Source: an uncultured Saprospiraceae bacterium
GTDB taxonomy: Bacteria > Bacteroidota > Bacteroidia > Chitinophagales > Saprospiraceae
Assembly (NCBI GenBank): GCA_938002665.1
Contig: CALLAE010000009.1
Location: 1-64,000 of the forward strand
Length of the DNA stretch: 64,000 nt
Direction: 5' to 3'
Shown: one piece after another, positions 8,498 through 17,644 of the stretch
How positions within the stretch are numbered: the stretch's first letter is position 1
Layout: each line of letters starts with the position of its first letter
Position numbers and translations under genes: made by a program
The notes under the pieces: model-generated
What the model saw: only the letters and a program-made list of their open reading frames with translations
Database searches by the model: none
What the model was told of the DNA's origin: nothing

Positions 8498-9808
8498 TTA
8501 TTGTGTGATAGTGGAAGTTATTACAGCCTTCAGTATCTCATCCATATCAAATGGTGGCCCCTTGCTCAACCCCGTCCGTACGACCACTAACTCTAGAGAA
8601 GGTATCACCACCACATACTGTCCCTCATAACCACTAAACTTATATGCATCCGCAGGGACAGAAGGGTAGAGCGCCTGGTCAGTGTTAAGCCAGATATGCG
8701 CTCCATAAGTTGGCTCTACGCCTGGTGTCAAAGACCAATTAATATAATCTTCTGATAGTAGTTCTTCGCCTTGCCATTTCCCTTTATGCAAGTAGAGCAG
8801 GCCCAGCTTAGCCCAGTCGCGGGCCTTAGCATACATGTAGCTAGACATGAGGAAATTGCCTGCTTCATCTGTCTCAATATAGGCATCGCTAATGCCTAAC
8901 TTCTCGAATAGCCTGTGCTGCGGGTAGTTGAGATAGTCCTGGTATGATTCGAATTTTCTTCTCATGATGCCGCTCAGCAAATTGGATGAGCCACTTGCAT
9001 ATTCCCATACCTCACCTGTAGGAGTCTCGAGTTTTTTATTTCTAGCAAAGGCTACAAAGTCTTCTTCTTTATATAAGCCTTGGGTGATGTCGCATACTGA
9101 CTCATACTCCTCTGTCCACTTTAGACCGCTATCCATCCGAAGAAGATTTGCTATCGTGATGTCTTTCCTCTCATCATTTTCCCAGGCGGGGAAGAGGTCT
9201 TTGTCAGTAAGCCCTACTACTCTGTCTTTTATCAACATCCCAAAAAGCAAATTGAGAATAGACTTAGTCATAGACCAACCAAGAATCTCTGTCTCACTAT
9301 CAAATCCTTTTGAATAAGCCTCGATGATAATGCTGTCATTGTGTACAACGAGAAAGGTTGTCGTCTTTTTTTGCCATTCTCCTTCAGAGTCCATTGCTAG
9401 ACTTATTGCTTTGCTGATGGAAGGATTGTTCTGATATACTTTTTTTGGAAGAGGTGTGGAGGTAGTCGTGGGAGTAGGGGTCATCTTTTCTATATAGAAA
9501 TCATCCTTGCCCTTGAGCAAGGTGCAGCCTAATCCATTCCTAAGTATTGCAGTACTTTTTTTTAAACCTAGCACAGAAGCAGAAGCACTGGCAAGTTCTG
9601 GCTTTAGCTCGACCGTCACAAGGCTCAATGGAAAATCTGAGAGATCTATTTCATTTATAGATTCAATATTCCTTTCTGAGATGTAACTATATGAACATGC
9701 CTTCTTTGCAGCAAAACCAGTGACTATCTCAAGCTGAGGCCATGCCCATACCATGAGTAGAGCAACTAGGATAAATACAATTAGAAGAACTAGCCGAGCT
9801 ACTTTCAA
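8498..9808 (-). CDS. Serine hydrolase, beta-lactamase/penicillin-binding (class C) family
   Basis: The 436-residue protein has an N-terminal membrane anchor (residues 4-24) and a low-complexity Thr/Pro linker near 110-122, then a class C beta-lactamase-like domain. The nucleophile motif SxxK is present as SMTK (residues 179-182), the second motif as YAS in VWEYASGSSN, and the C-terminal strand VVIPSLELVVVRTG closes the fold. Such proteins are often esterases, peptidases or cell-wall hydrolases rather than true beta-lactamases; the HTG/KTG triad is not obvious. It ends the reverse transcription unit begun by the AsmA-like gene, 11 bp downstream of it. Confidence 0.85.
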   Translation of the reverse strand: MKVARLVLLIVFILVALLMVWAWPQLEIVTGFAAKKACSYSYISERNIESINEIDLSDFPLSLVTVELKPELASASASVLGLKKSTAILRNGLGCTLLKGKDDFYIEKMTPTPTTTSTPLPKKVYQNNPSISKAISLAMDSEGEWQKKTTTFLVVHNDSIIIEAYSKGFDSETEILGWSMTKSILNLLFGMLIKDRVVGLTDKDLFPAWENDERKDITIANLLRMDSGLKWTEEYESVCDITQGLYKEEDFVAFARNKKLETPTGEVWEYASGSSNLLSGIMRRKFESYQDYLNYPQHRLFEKLGISDAYIETDEAGNFLMSSYMYAKARDWAKLGLLYLHKGKWQGEELLSEDYINWSLTPGVEPTYGAHIWLNTDQALYPSVPADAYKFSGYEGQYVVVIPSLELVVVRTGLSKGPPFDMDEILKAVITSTITQ

Positions 9809-9819
9809 AATTCGTTCAG

Positions 9820-12800
9820 CTAATTTTTCTTTTTCTTAAACGGGTTCCAGTCTTTTATTTTTGACTTCAGAGAGTCTATGCCTTGCTGAGCATCATCGCC
9901 TAGTATGTCTTTGGCTTTGTTCTCTATAGAGCTTTGTAAGGTATCTGAAAGCACTTTTGTGACAGAGGTATCTAGTTTGGATTTGAGCTTGTCCTTAAGT
10001 GCATCTTTCTGTTTGTCGATTTCTGTTTTTGCTTTTTCTTTAGCCTTATCTGCAATCGTATCTACTCTGGCCTGTACCACTTTCGTAACGGTATCTTTTA
10101 TTGCTTCTGTTTTCTTTTCTAATTCTTGAGTCACAGTATCCTTCAGTAAACCTATCTGCTCGGTGACTTTATCAGTCACGACATCTTTTAGAGATTTTCC
10201 TCCAGAACCTACTGGAGTAATTTTAAACTTTGGATTTTTTATCGTTCCAGTTACAAAGATGTCTAAGTAGATCATCTCTCCTAAGTCGATGTTTACACCA
10301 CGAGAACTTGCCTCTTTTTCCAGGTAGTCCATACCGAACTCTAGGTTTTTGCCTAGCTTGTCTTTTGCTAGTTTATCTCTAGGAATCACAGCATTGATAG
10401 TGTAATCTAGTTCTTGAGCTATGCTGTGAGTACCACCTAGCGTAAAGGACATATCGTCGATTATGTGCTCGTGGGGTTTCAGTATGACCTTTCCATCTTT
10501 CACATCAAACCAGTTCTTTGATCCATTGATACTAAAGTCTTTAAGCTTATCTATACCTAAGGCAGTACCAAGTTTTGCTGCAGGTTCAAAACCAGAAATC
10601 TGCCCTTTTAACGTTTCAAGAAAACCAGAAGCAGTGACCTTATTGAGATCTGGCATCATATCTTGACCTAAAGGGCCTGCCATCACCATCGTAGAATTAA
10701 AGAGGCCATTGATATATTTGGCAAAAGGTGCAAGTAGTTTGAAAGACTCGGAGCTTTCAAATATTTTACCAAAGTCTACCTGACTCATATTATACCTAAG
10801 ATCAAACAAAGGCTTTGTTGGGTCCGAAGAGTCATATAGGCCGTCTATATTTATCTTGCCACCCAAAGCTCTACTACTGCCATCTGTCAGACTCATAACT
10901 CCATTAGAAATATTTATCTTTCCCTCTACTTGGTCTAGTTCATAGGTGTCATATTTAAGTTTTTTGATTTCAGGGTAGAGGTCTATTTCTAAGTTTTTAG
11001 GGACGACTACCACTTCTGTCAGCTCTTCAGAACTTTGATCTTCATTGAGAAATTTATTGGCATCTATTTTATCAGCATCTAGGAAGAACTTACCCGTTAG
11101 TTTTTCTTCTTTAAAGATGTAACCACTTACATTTTGAGATTCTCCTCTCAGTGCAATAGGTTCATTGTTTAGTATCACTGTAGAATTGCTCAGTGTGAGC
11201 TTATCATCTTCATATGAGCCCTTTGCATTTAATTGGGTAATAGTGTAGTCTTCATATACAACTTGTTCAGCTTGGTAGCTAGCTGTAATATTCAGTTCTT
11301 CATAGAGGCTAAGATCTTGCATGATTGTATCTGCTACAACTTCATCGCCGTTGCTATATGACATCAGCTGGTCAAGATTTAATTTTTTACTCCTTGCTAT
11401 TAATTTCGAATTTGCCTCAGCAGTATTGGAAATAAAGGCAAGCGGGTTATTTATATTCAATGTGCCAGTGAAATCTGACTCGCCTACATAGACATTCTCA
11501 AAACTGCCTGATACTGTTTTAGGATTTAGTTTAAAGTTGACTTCCTCTCCTTTTACAGGATATTTGTCGTAAACTAGATCTAAGTCTTTTGCAGTTATAT
11601 TTCCATTGAAACCAATCGCATTGAAATTTTTTGCTTCTATGTCTTTGACATCAGCATCTATTTCCATTTTTGTAATCACTACTCCCTTCTTAAGGTCGTA
11701 GCCTTCTAGTGGATATGCCTTTGAAATATTGGCAAGATTTAGTGTGCCATCTAGGAGACCATTTACTTTGGGATTTTCTAAGGCATTGGAAACTTTCATT
11801 TTTCCTATCATCCTGTCTTGATCTACAAGAAAACTCAAGCTCTTAAAGTCTATGAGTAAGTCACTGAGATCAGACGCAGTACTGAAGATATCAAGATCTA
11901 AATTTATATCCTTTATAGGCAAGGGAAGGCCAGGATACTGTACTGAGCCATTTTCTACATTAGCTTTCAAAGATATTTTAGGATAGATTTTCTTTGCTGA
12001 ATTATAAATACCAACCACTGAGCCTGATAGAAAACTATTACCTTCCGAAGTAATGTTGCCTACACTTTCTTTATATACAGTAGGTATAAGAGATAGGATA
12101 GAGCTGACTTTATTGTTTGGGGCTGATATAGTGAGGTCTAATGCTATATCTTCTCTCTGCATCTGGATATCTCCATCAAAAGCTAGGTCCAGATCATTCA
12201 ATCTAATAATATTGTCATTGAACTTATAGAGCTGTTTTTCTAAGTCTATGCCCAGATTAGCATCGGCTTTTATCTGCGCTCCATTCAGATAAGTGATTCC
12301 ATCAGAGCTAAAATCTACAGAAGCGATAGCAGTCTTTGTATCCAGGTCGAAGATGATATCTTTGAAGTTCCCAGCACCCTCATGATCTATGTCATGAAGG
12401 ATTGTCTTAAGATTGCTTTGAGAATCAATATAGCTAAGCTTGCCATCCTCTATTTTGTAAGATTCTACTTGGCCAAAAAATGATGCTCCAGTCTCAGATG
12501 CCTCTTTTGTCGTTTTGGAAATGTCATAGTTGGCTTTTCCTTCAGCATTTACAAGGAGATTTATATCTGGTTTATTTAAGATAATAGAATTGATCGTGAT
12601 GCCTTCTTCTGCTTTTATTATGGACTTAAGATCAGTCTTCAAAAAGACTCTTTCAGCTTTCATGAGTGGCATGCCTTTAAATTCATTTATACCTATTATT
12701 CCCAGACCTTGTATGTCTATAGAGAGGCTAGGGAAATTCTTTAGAAGAGATAAGCTTATATCCTCAAATTGGACTTCCGCATTGACCTGCTTATTTATTT

Positions 12801-12909
12801 CTGTTTTGATTGCCTCCTGTATCTGCCCTTTAAACAAGAAAGGAACGAGCAATAAAGCAATGACTAGCCCTATCACAAACCATATCAAAACTCTGAACAC
12901 TTTTTTCAT
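9820..12909 (-). CDS. AsmA-family envelope protein
   Basis: The 1029-residue product has one N-terminal transmembrane helix (about 7-27) and the AsmA opening (ISLSLLKNFPSLSIDIQGLGI). A very long, repetitive beta-strand region follows, typical of the AsmA/TamB/YhdP bridge-like lipid-transport superfamily. Near residues 790-930 is an AsmA C-terminal region (GLFNSTMVMAGPLGQDMMPD, LGKNLEFGMDYLEKEASSRG). The final 95 or so residues are an unusual Lys/Asp-rich amphipathic tail with repeated KDTVT and KxKLD motifs. A role in moving phospholipids or assembling outer-membrane proteins is inferred from the family. A good promoter candidate lies upstream. Confidence 0.85.
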   Translation of the reverse strand: MKKVFRVLIWFVIGLVIALLLVPFLFKGQIQEAIKTEINKQVNAEVQFEDISLSLLKNFPSLSIDIQGLGIIGINEFKGMPLMKAERVFLKTDLKSIIKAEEGITINSIILNKPDINLLVNAEGKANYDISKTTKEASETGASFFGQVESYKIEDGKLSYIDSQSNLKTILHDIDHEGAGNFKDIIFDLDTKTAIASVDFSSDGITYLNGAQIKADANLGIDLEKQLYKFNDNIIRLNDLDLAFDGDIQMQREDIALDLTISAPNNKVSSILSLIPTVYKESVGNITSEGNSFLSGSVVGIYNSAKKIYPKISLKANVENGSVQYPGLPLPIKDINLDLDIFSTASDLSDLLIDFKSLSFLVDQDRMIGKMKVSNALENPKVNGLLDGTLNLANISKAYPLEGYDLKKGVVITKMEIDADVKDIEAKNFNAIGFNGNITAKDLDLVYDKYPVKGEEVNFKLNPKTVSGSFENVYVGESDFTGTLNINNPLAFISNTAEANSKLIARSKKLNLDQLMSYSNGDEVVADTIMQDLSLYEELNITASYQAEQVVYEDYTITQLNAKGSYEDDKLTLSNSTVILNNEPIALRGESQNVSGYIFKEEKLTGKFFLDADKIDANKFLNEDQSSEELTEVVVVPKNLEIDLYPEIKKLKYDTYELDQVEGKINISNGVMSLTDGSSRALGGKINIDGLYDSSDPTKPLFDLRYNMSQVDFGKIFESSESFKLLAPFAKYINGLFNSTMVMAGPLGQDMMPDLNKVTASGFLETLKGQISGFEPAAKLGTALGIDKLKDFSINGSKNWFDVKDGKVILKPHEHIIDDMSFTLGGTHSIAQELDYTINAVIPRDKLAKDKLGKNLEFGMDYLEKEASSRGVNIDLGEMIYLDIFVTGTIKNPKFKITPVGSGGKSLKDVVTDKVTEQIGLLKDTVTQELEKKTEAIKDTVTKVVQARVDTIADKAKEKAKTEIDKQKDALKDKLKSKLDTSVTKVLSDTLQSSIENKAKDILGDDAQQGIDSLKSKIKDWNPFKKKKN

Positions 12910-12984
12910 GGAAAATGGCTTTTGATTATAAGTTGAATTTATTTTCTATAAGGTCTAAAACGAGTTTTAGGAGGGTAGTTCGCA

Positions 12985-13018
12985 CAAAGATGATAAATTA
13001 TGATTTCGTTAAGGCAAA
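12985..13018 (-). promoter_or_regulatory. Candidate promoter of the AsmA / serine hydrolase unit
   Basis: On the reverse strand TTTG (13018-13015) is followed after 22 bp by CATCTTTG (12992-12985), one base away from the Bacteroidota -7 consensus TAnnTTTG. It implies a leader of about 70 bases before the asmA-like start at 12909. Confidence 0.4.
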
Positions 13019-13068
13019 TTGGTGATTTTGCTTACCAATTCTCTTTATTTTCTCAATTTATTCTTTGA

Positions 13069-14595
13069 TTGAGCGATGATATTAACCTTAGTTTAGAGTA
13101 CGTGGAAAAGTTGTTAGCTATAAAAAACCTGGATTTGAGCATTGCCAATGGTGAGGAGACTCAGCTTATTTTGAATGATATTTCGTTTAATATCTCTGTT
13201 GGAGATAGAGTAGGTCTTATAGGCCAATCAGGGAGTGGAAAGTCTATGCTGGCAAGAGCCATTCTTGGGCTCAATAATCATATCAAGCACTATTCTCAAA
13301 CAGGGCAAATAGTGTGGATGGGTGGTGAAGCGCCTATTGACTTAGGTGTTAGTAAGGATGATAGCTTACAGAGGATTAGGCAAAAAAAGATTGGTTTAGT
13401 ATTTCAGCAATCTGCCCAGGTTTTTAACCCCACCCAGTCTATAGGTAAGCAACTTCTTGAAAAATTAGGAGCAAAGAAGAACCGTAAAGCTACTATTCTT
13501 AGAGGCCTCGAGGAGGTAGAACTGGTACCATCAGATAGATTTTTTTGTGCTTATCCTCATAACCTCTCTGGTGGGCAATTGCAGAGAGCTCTGCTTGCTC
13601 TTGCCCTTATTAACGAGCCTAGTCTGCTGATAGCTGATGAGCCAATTTCAGCTTTGGATAGCGTCATACAGGATCAGATTCTGAAACTCCTAAAAAAGAT
13701 CGTAGATAGAAGGGGTGCTGCACTTCTCGTCATATCTCATGATCTTGGTCAGGTGTTTGAGCTTTGTGACAAAGTTATTGTCTTAGAAAATAATACTATA
13801 GGTGAGCAAGGTCCTATAGAAAGGATATTGCAAGATCCACAGACGACCTTGACTAAAGGCTACCTAGCCGACCATGTATCGACCCATGGTGTAATGATGC
13901 CAAGTGATGTTCAAGAAGTACTGGTTGCTATTAAGGATATCAGTAAGGTATATAGGAAGAATAGCTCCTTTATCAAGGCCAATAATGACTTGCATGTAGT
14001 CTTTGACAAATACAATCTCAATATTTACAAGGGAGAAATACTAGGCCTATATGGGAAATCTGGCTCTGGTAAATCAACACTGGCAAGAATGATTCTCCAG
14101 TTAGAAGCATATGATTCAGGGCAAATAAGCTATGCGGACAAAGACCTCAAAAGCCTATCCAAGCAAGGCCTAAAAGCTTTCAGATCCAAGGCCCAGATTA
14201 TATTTCAAGATCCATTTAGCTCAATGTCACCACATAGAACGGTAAAACAACATTTTGAGGATGTGGGCTACACAAGCGGAAGAGCTATGAATGAAAATGA
14301 TGCTCTTACTGCTCTTAAAAGAGTGGGTATGGCAGCTGAGCACTTACATAGAATACCGAAGCAACTTTCAGGAGGAGAAAGACAAAGAGTACTAATTGCA
14401 AGAACACTTTTTATGAAAGTGGAGTTTCTTATCTGTGATGAGATTTTTGCCTCCCTGGATGTATTGGCTGCTCAAAGGATTGCAGCTCTTTTAAGAGATT
14501 TAGTTAAGGAAGAAGGTTTGACTTTATTGTTTATTTCTCATGACATGAAGGTTATTAACCGATTATGTGATAGGAAGGTGTCTCTAGATCGTTAA
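13069..14595 (+). CDS. ABC transporter ATP-binding protein with two fused ATPase domains (oligopeptide-type)
   Basis: The 508-residue protein holds two complete ABC ATPases in tandem. The first has Walker A GQSGSGKS (52-59), signature LSGGQLQRALLAL and Walker B LLIADEPISALD. The second has Walker A GKSGSGKST (from 329), signature LSGGERQRVLIAR and Walker B FLICDEIFASLD, with SHD switches in both. This is the DppD-DppF/GsiA/YejF-type fusion that powers peptide or nickel importers. No permease or binding-protein gene is adjacent, so its partners lie elsewhere. There is no ATG near the start: TTG 13069 is the first in-frame start after an upstream stop, and GTG at 13102 would also fit, so the exact start is uncertain. 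Confidence 0.85.
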   Translation: MSDDINLSLEYVEKLLAIKNLDLSIANGEETQLILNDISFNISVGDRVGLIGQSGSGKSMLARAILGLNNHIKHYSQTGQIVWMGGEAPIDLGVSKDDSLQRIRQKKIGLVFQQSAQVFNPTQSIGKQLLEKLGAKKNRKATILRGLEEVELVPSDRFFCAYPHNLSGGQLQRALLALALINEPSLLIADEPISALDSVIQDQILKLLKKIVDRRGAALLVISHDLGQVFELCDKVIVLENNTIGEQGPIERILQDPQTTLTKGYLADHVSTHGVMMPSDVQEVLVAIKDISKVYRKNSSFIKANNDLHVVFDKYNLNIYKGEILGLYGKSGSGKSTLARMILQLEAYDSGQISYADKDLKSLSKQGLKAFRSKAQIIFQDPFSSMSPHRTVKQHFEDVGYTSGRAMNENDALTALKRVGMAAEHLHRIPKQLSGGERQRVLIARTLFMKVEFLICDEIFASLDVLAAQRIAALLRDLVKEEGLTLLFISHDMKVINRLCDRKVSLDR

Positions 14596-14725
14596 AAATA
14601 TTTCAATCTTTAGACAATTTGATCCTTTATATGTCTAAATAAACGTAGATATTATACAATCATTTCTAATAGCATACAGATCTTTTCAGAAAGTTTATGT
14701 CTATGTAACTTTTAGGAATTTCTTA

Positions 14726-14741
14726 ACGTTAATGTTAACGT
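14726..14741. promoter_or_regulatory. Inverted repeat ACGTTAA-TG-TTAACGT (possible operator)
   Basis: Two perfect 7-bp arms flank a 2-bp centre, 31 bp ahead of the small secreted-protein frame at 14773. The size suits a dimeric transcription factor. No regulator gene is adjacent, so assignment is speculative. Confidence 0.35.
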
Positions 14742-14772
14742 ATGAAACAATGAATCAACTCCTGACTAGCTT

Positions 14773-14991
14773 ATGAAAATTACTAAAACTCGAAACCTCC
14801 TCTTTTCTCTACTGTTTTTTGTGAGCCTTATTTCTTTTTGCACTGTGGAGTGCATAGACAATAAGATTTATGATAAGTCTAAGATTGAACTAAAAGAATT
14901 AGGTGATAGCAAAGACAAGCTCATTATGAAGTTTGAAGTATTCACTCATTTTGTAGACAAGATAATAGAGGTCGTACGACAAAGAGGCTAG
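14773..14991 (+). CDS. Small predicted secreted or membrane-anchored protein, unknown
   Basis: The 72-residue product starts with positive charges (MKITKTR) and a strong hydrophobic segment (residues 9-23) that looks like a signal peptide, with Cys residues just after it (SFCTVEC). The remaining 45 or so residues are charged and helical, with no family I recognise. An inverted repeat sits 31 bp upstream. Its stop overlaps the stop of the convergent fmt gene by 4 bp. Small size and lack of homology knowledge make it uncertain; the signal-peptide composition is the main argument that it is real. Confidence 0.45.
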   Translation: MKITKTRNLLFSLLFFVSLISFCTVECIDNKIYDKSKIELKELGDSKDKLIMKFEVFTHFVDKIIEVVRQRG

Positions 14992-15923
14992 TTCGATTCT
15001 ATTAGAACTGCGTTTTTTACAGTGTAGCCGTTCAGAAATCCTTTCACGTCCATTCTCTTTTTTCCGCTCATTTGTATTTCATATAATTCTATATATCCAT
15101 CCGCTGTTGCGATTCTTATGAGGGATTTTTGGTCTGTAACTACAGTGCCAGCTTCCATCTTATGCTGAGATATTTTATAATCAGCTTTGTATATTTTAGT
15201 AAGCTTTCCATCTAGTTCAAACCAGGAGGTAGGGTAAGGACTTAGGCCTCGTATCAGATTATAGATTTGTTTCGATTTTTGATCAAAGTCTATCTTTGTA
15301 TTCTCTTTATTCAGTTTAGGGGCATGACTCACTTCATCTGCCTTTTGTTCTTTCAGATCTGGGTTACCTCCTGCAATGAGCTCTATCGTATCTAATATAA
15401 CTTCTGCTCCCACCCATTTCATCCTATCATGTACATCATTGACATAATCGAAAGGATAGATCGGTATCCTTTTTTGAAGCAGGATAGAACCAGTATCTAT
15501 CTCATGCTTGAGCTTAAAAGAGGTCACACCAGTCTCAGTCTCGCCATTGATTACAGCCCAGTTAATGGGTGCAGCGCCTCTATATTTAGGTAGGATAGAG
15601 CCATGTACGTTGTAAGTACCCATAGGAGGCATGTTCCATACTTTTTCAGGAAGCATGCGGAAAGCGACTACTATTTGCACGTCAGCCTCCAAGTTTTTGA
15701 GTTTTGATTGGAATTTAGGTGATTTTAGGTTTGTGGGTTGGAGTATAGTTAAGCCACGCTTCAGAGCATACTTCTTGACATCAGATTCTATAAGTGTTTT
15801 TCTACCTCTACCACCATACCTATCTGGTGCCGTAATGACCCCTACGATGTCATATCCAGCATTGTATAGTATATCAAGAGATGGGACTGCAAATTCAGGA
15901 GTCCCCATAAATATAATTTTCAT
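14988..15923 (-). CDS. fmt: Methionyl-tRNA formyltransferase
   Basis: The 311-residue enzyme formylates Met on initiator tRNA using 10-formyl-tetrahydrofolate. The N-terminus IIFMGTPEFAVPSL is the classic Rossmann start, and the catalytic signature HGSILPKYRGAAPINWAV is intact, followed by GVTSFKLKHEIDTGSIL. The C-terminal OB-like domain (about 205-311) has the normal length. It appears monocistronic and is convergent with the small frame at 14773. Confidence 0.96.
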   Translation of the reverse strand: MKIIFMGTPEFAVPSLDILYNAGYDIVGVITAPDRYGGRGRKTLIESDVKKYALKRGLTILQPTNLKSPKFQSKLKNLEADVQIVVAFRMLPEKVWNMPPMGTYNVHGSILPKYRGAAPINWAVINGETETGVTSFKLKHEIDTGSILLQKRIPIYPFDYVNDVHDRMKWVGAEVILDTIELIAGGNPDLKEQKADEVSHAPKLNKENTKIDFDQKSKQIYNLIRGLSPYPTSWFELDGKLTKIYKADYKISQHKMEAGTVVTDQKSLIRIATADGYIELYEIQMSGKKRMDVKGFLNGYTVKNAVLIESN

Positions 15924-15964
15924 TTAATTTGCAGTGTTTTAGCTACTTTTTAACACATTCTGAG

Positions 15965-15996
15965 TTCTAATAAGTCCATCTTGCGGTCTATTAGAA
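15965..15996. promoter_or_regulatory. Inverted repeat TTCTAATA-N16-TATTAGAA upstream of the OmpA gene
   Basis: Two perfect 8-bp arms separated by 16 bp lie 22-53 bp before the OmpA-family start at 16018. A 10-bp palindrome (CAATTAATTG) follows at 16001-16010. It could be an operator or an mRNA leader hairpin. The arms are A/T-rich, so chance is a real alternative. Confidence 0.3.
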
Positions 15997-16017
15997 TTTT
16001 CAATTAATTGAACAAAG

Positions 16018-17637
16018 ATGTCTAAATTATTTTCTTTCTTTTTCTTTAACCTAATAGCATTTGCTGCCTTCGGTCAGAATCTGACATTGGATGGGTATGT
16101 ATATGAATCTGGTAATAGAGGTTTCCTGAATGTTGTGCAGATTACGGTTTATGATGATAAAGGCGTGGAGTTGGGTCAGACATTTAGTGACTTGACAGGC
16201 CACTTTGAAATAGCTGTACCTGCTAGGTTTAAGTATAAGGTGAAAGCATTCAAGGATATGTTTGAAGAAACAGAGACGGAGGTGGATGTAACTGAGGAAG
16301 GTGATGGAGATAAGATTTTCATGAAGATGGAAATGAAGAGGGCTGCCGGATACTTATTTGAGATAACCTTAGCGGAGAAGAGAGATCATGATTCTATCGT
16401 AGTAGATGCAATTAAGGGTGCAAGGATAGAAGTATATAATAATACGAAGAAGGAAGCTGTACTGGAACTGTTGGATCATCCACATCCTCATTTTGAAGTT
16501 GCCCTTCAAAAAGGGAATCATTACACGGTACTGGTGCGAAAGGACGGCTATCTTGGAAAAAGAATGGAGGCTTTTGTAGATGTAGAAGGTTGTATCTTAT
16601 GTTTTGAGGGATTGGGTTCTGTGACGCCTGGGGTTACGGATAATTTGAGTGAAGGCAATCAGATGGGGGTACTGCTAGCTAATGTCGAGCTGGAAAAAAT
16701 CTATGAAGGGAAAACTATACCTATCAGCAATATTCTTTATGAAACGGGTAGTGCCGAATTCAAGAAAAATGATGAAGATGGACTCATGCAGTTAGCAACT
16801 TTGATGAAAGATAATCCAGATCTGACTATAGAAATAGGTGCGCATACTGACTCTCGAGGAAAACAAGACCTCAATATGGAACTCTCGCAGAATAGAGCAA
16901 AAAACGTAGTCAGTTTTCTTGTGGATCAAGGTGTGAAACGATTGCGATTACTGTCCCGAGGTTATGGAGAATCACAACTACTGAATGACTGTGATAGTTT
17001 TACAGAATGCACTGAAAAAGAGCATAGAATCAATAGAAGGACTGAGTTGAAGGTTATCGGGATTGCTTACAATAAAGCACCAGTAAAAAGTCTATCTCAA
17101 ATAAAGCAAATGGAACAGGGAGAAGCGTTGCTCAAGGAAATACAATTCGGAGGACAAGTTCAGATCCCTACTGATAGTGTTGGTAATGAAATCCCCACAG
17201 AAGAGCCTATGAAACAGATTGAAAAAGGGACTGATAGTAAGCAGATAGAGATGGAGGAAGCTGTTCAGCAAGATGATATGCTGAAGCAAGAAAAATCTTT
17301 AAAAGAAAGAATCTCTGACAAGTTGGTTGAGAAGAACGAAGAAGCAGTTCAAGAAGACAAAAAACTGGACACTGAAGTAAAAGCTGAAAATACTAACGCA
17401 GCTAGCTCTATAAGGATAGTTATCCAACAGTCTGAAGATGTATTACCTGGTGATCATGATATTTTCAAGTTACATTCTAATGTTTCTCATATTAAGGATG
17501 ATGCAGGAAATCATCTTTATATGATAGGGGAATTCAGTGAGTTAAAGGAAGCTGAGCAATTCAATAAGACTGTGAGGAATGCCTATTCTGACTGTTTCAT
17601 AGTGAGAATAAAAGCTGGTGAAGTAACCAAACTTTAA
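16018..17637 (+). CDS. OmpA-family envelope protein with N-terminal carboxypeptidase-regulatory-like domain and SPOR-like tail
   Basis: The 539-residue product has a signal peptide (hydrophobic residues 5-17, ending AFGQ), then beta-sandwich modules (TLDGYVYESGNRGFLNVVQI is the usual opening of a carboxypeptidase-regulatory-like domain). A typical OmpA peptidoglycan-binding domain follows at about 231-347 (YETGSAEFKKND, GAHTDSRGKQDLNMELSQNR, GYGESQLLNDC, HRINRRTELKV). After an acidic/Gln/Lys-rich linker (about 365-465), the last 75 or so residues (GNHLYMIGEFSELKEAEQFN) look like a SPOR domain. Two peptidoglycan-binding modules on one chain suggest a structural link between outer membrane and wall, perhaps at division sites; this is inference. 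Confidence 0.85.
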   Translation: MSKLFSFFFFNLIAFAAFGQNLTLDGYVYESGNRGFLNVVQITVYDDKGVELGQTFSDLTGHFEIAVPARFKYKVKAFKDMFEETETEVDVTEEGDGDKIFMKMEMKRAAGYLFEITLAEKRDHDSIVVDAIKGARIEVYNNTKKEAVLELLDHPHPHFEVALQKGNHYTVLVRKDGYLGKRMEAFVDVEGCILCFEGLGSVTPGVTDNLSEGNQMGVLLANVELEKIYEGKTIPISNILYETGSAEFKKNDEDGLMQLATLMKDNPDLTIEIGAHTDSRGKQDLNMELSQNRAKNVVSFLVDQGVKRLRLLSRGYGESQLLNDCDSFTECTEKEHRINRRTELKVIGIAYNKAPVKSLSQIKQMEQGEALLKEIQFGGQVQIPTDSVGNEIPTEEPMKQIEKGTDSKQIEMEEAVQQDDMLKQEKSLKERISDKLVEKNEEAVQEDKKLDTEVKAENTNAASSIRIVIQQSEDVLPGDHDIFKLHSNVSHIKDDAGNHLYMIGEFSELKEAEQFNKTVRNAYSDCFIVRIKAGEVTKL

Positions 17638-17644
17638 ACTAAAA

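Noticed and set aside
8498-9808. Antibiotic-resistance beta-lactamase
   Set aside because: Although SxxK and YxS motifs are present, the membrane anchor, low-complexity linker and lack of a clear KTG triad fit a general serine hydrolase better.
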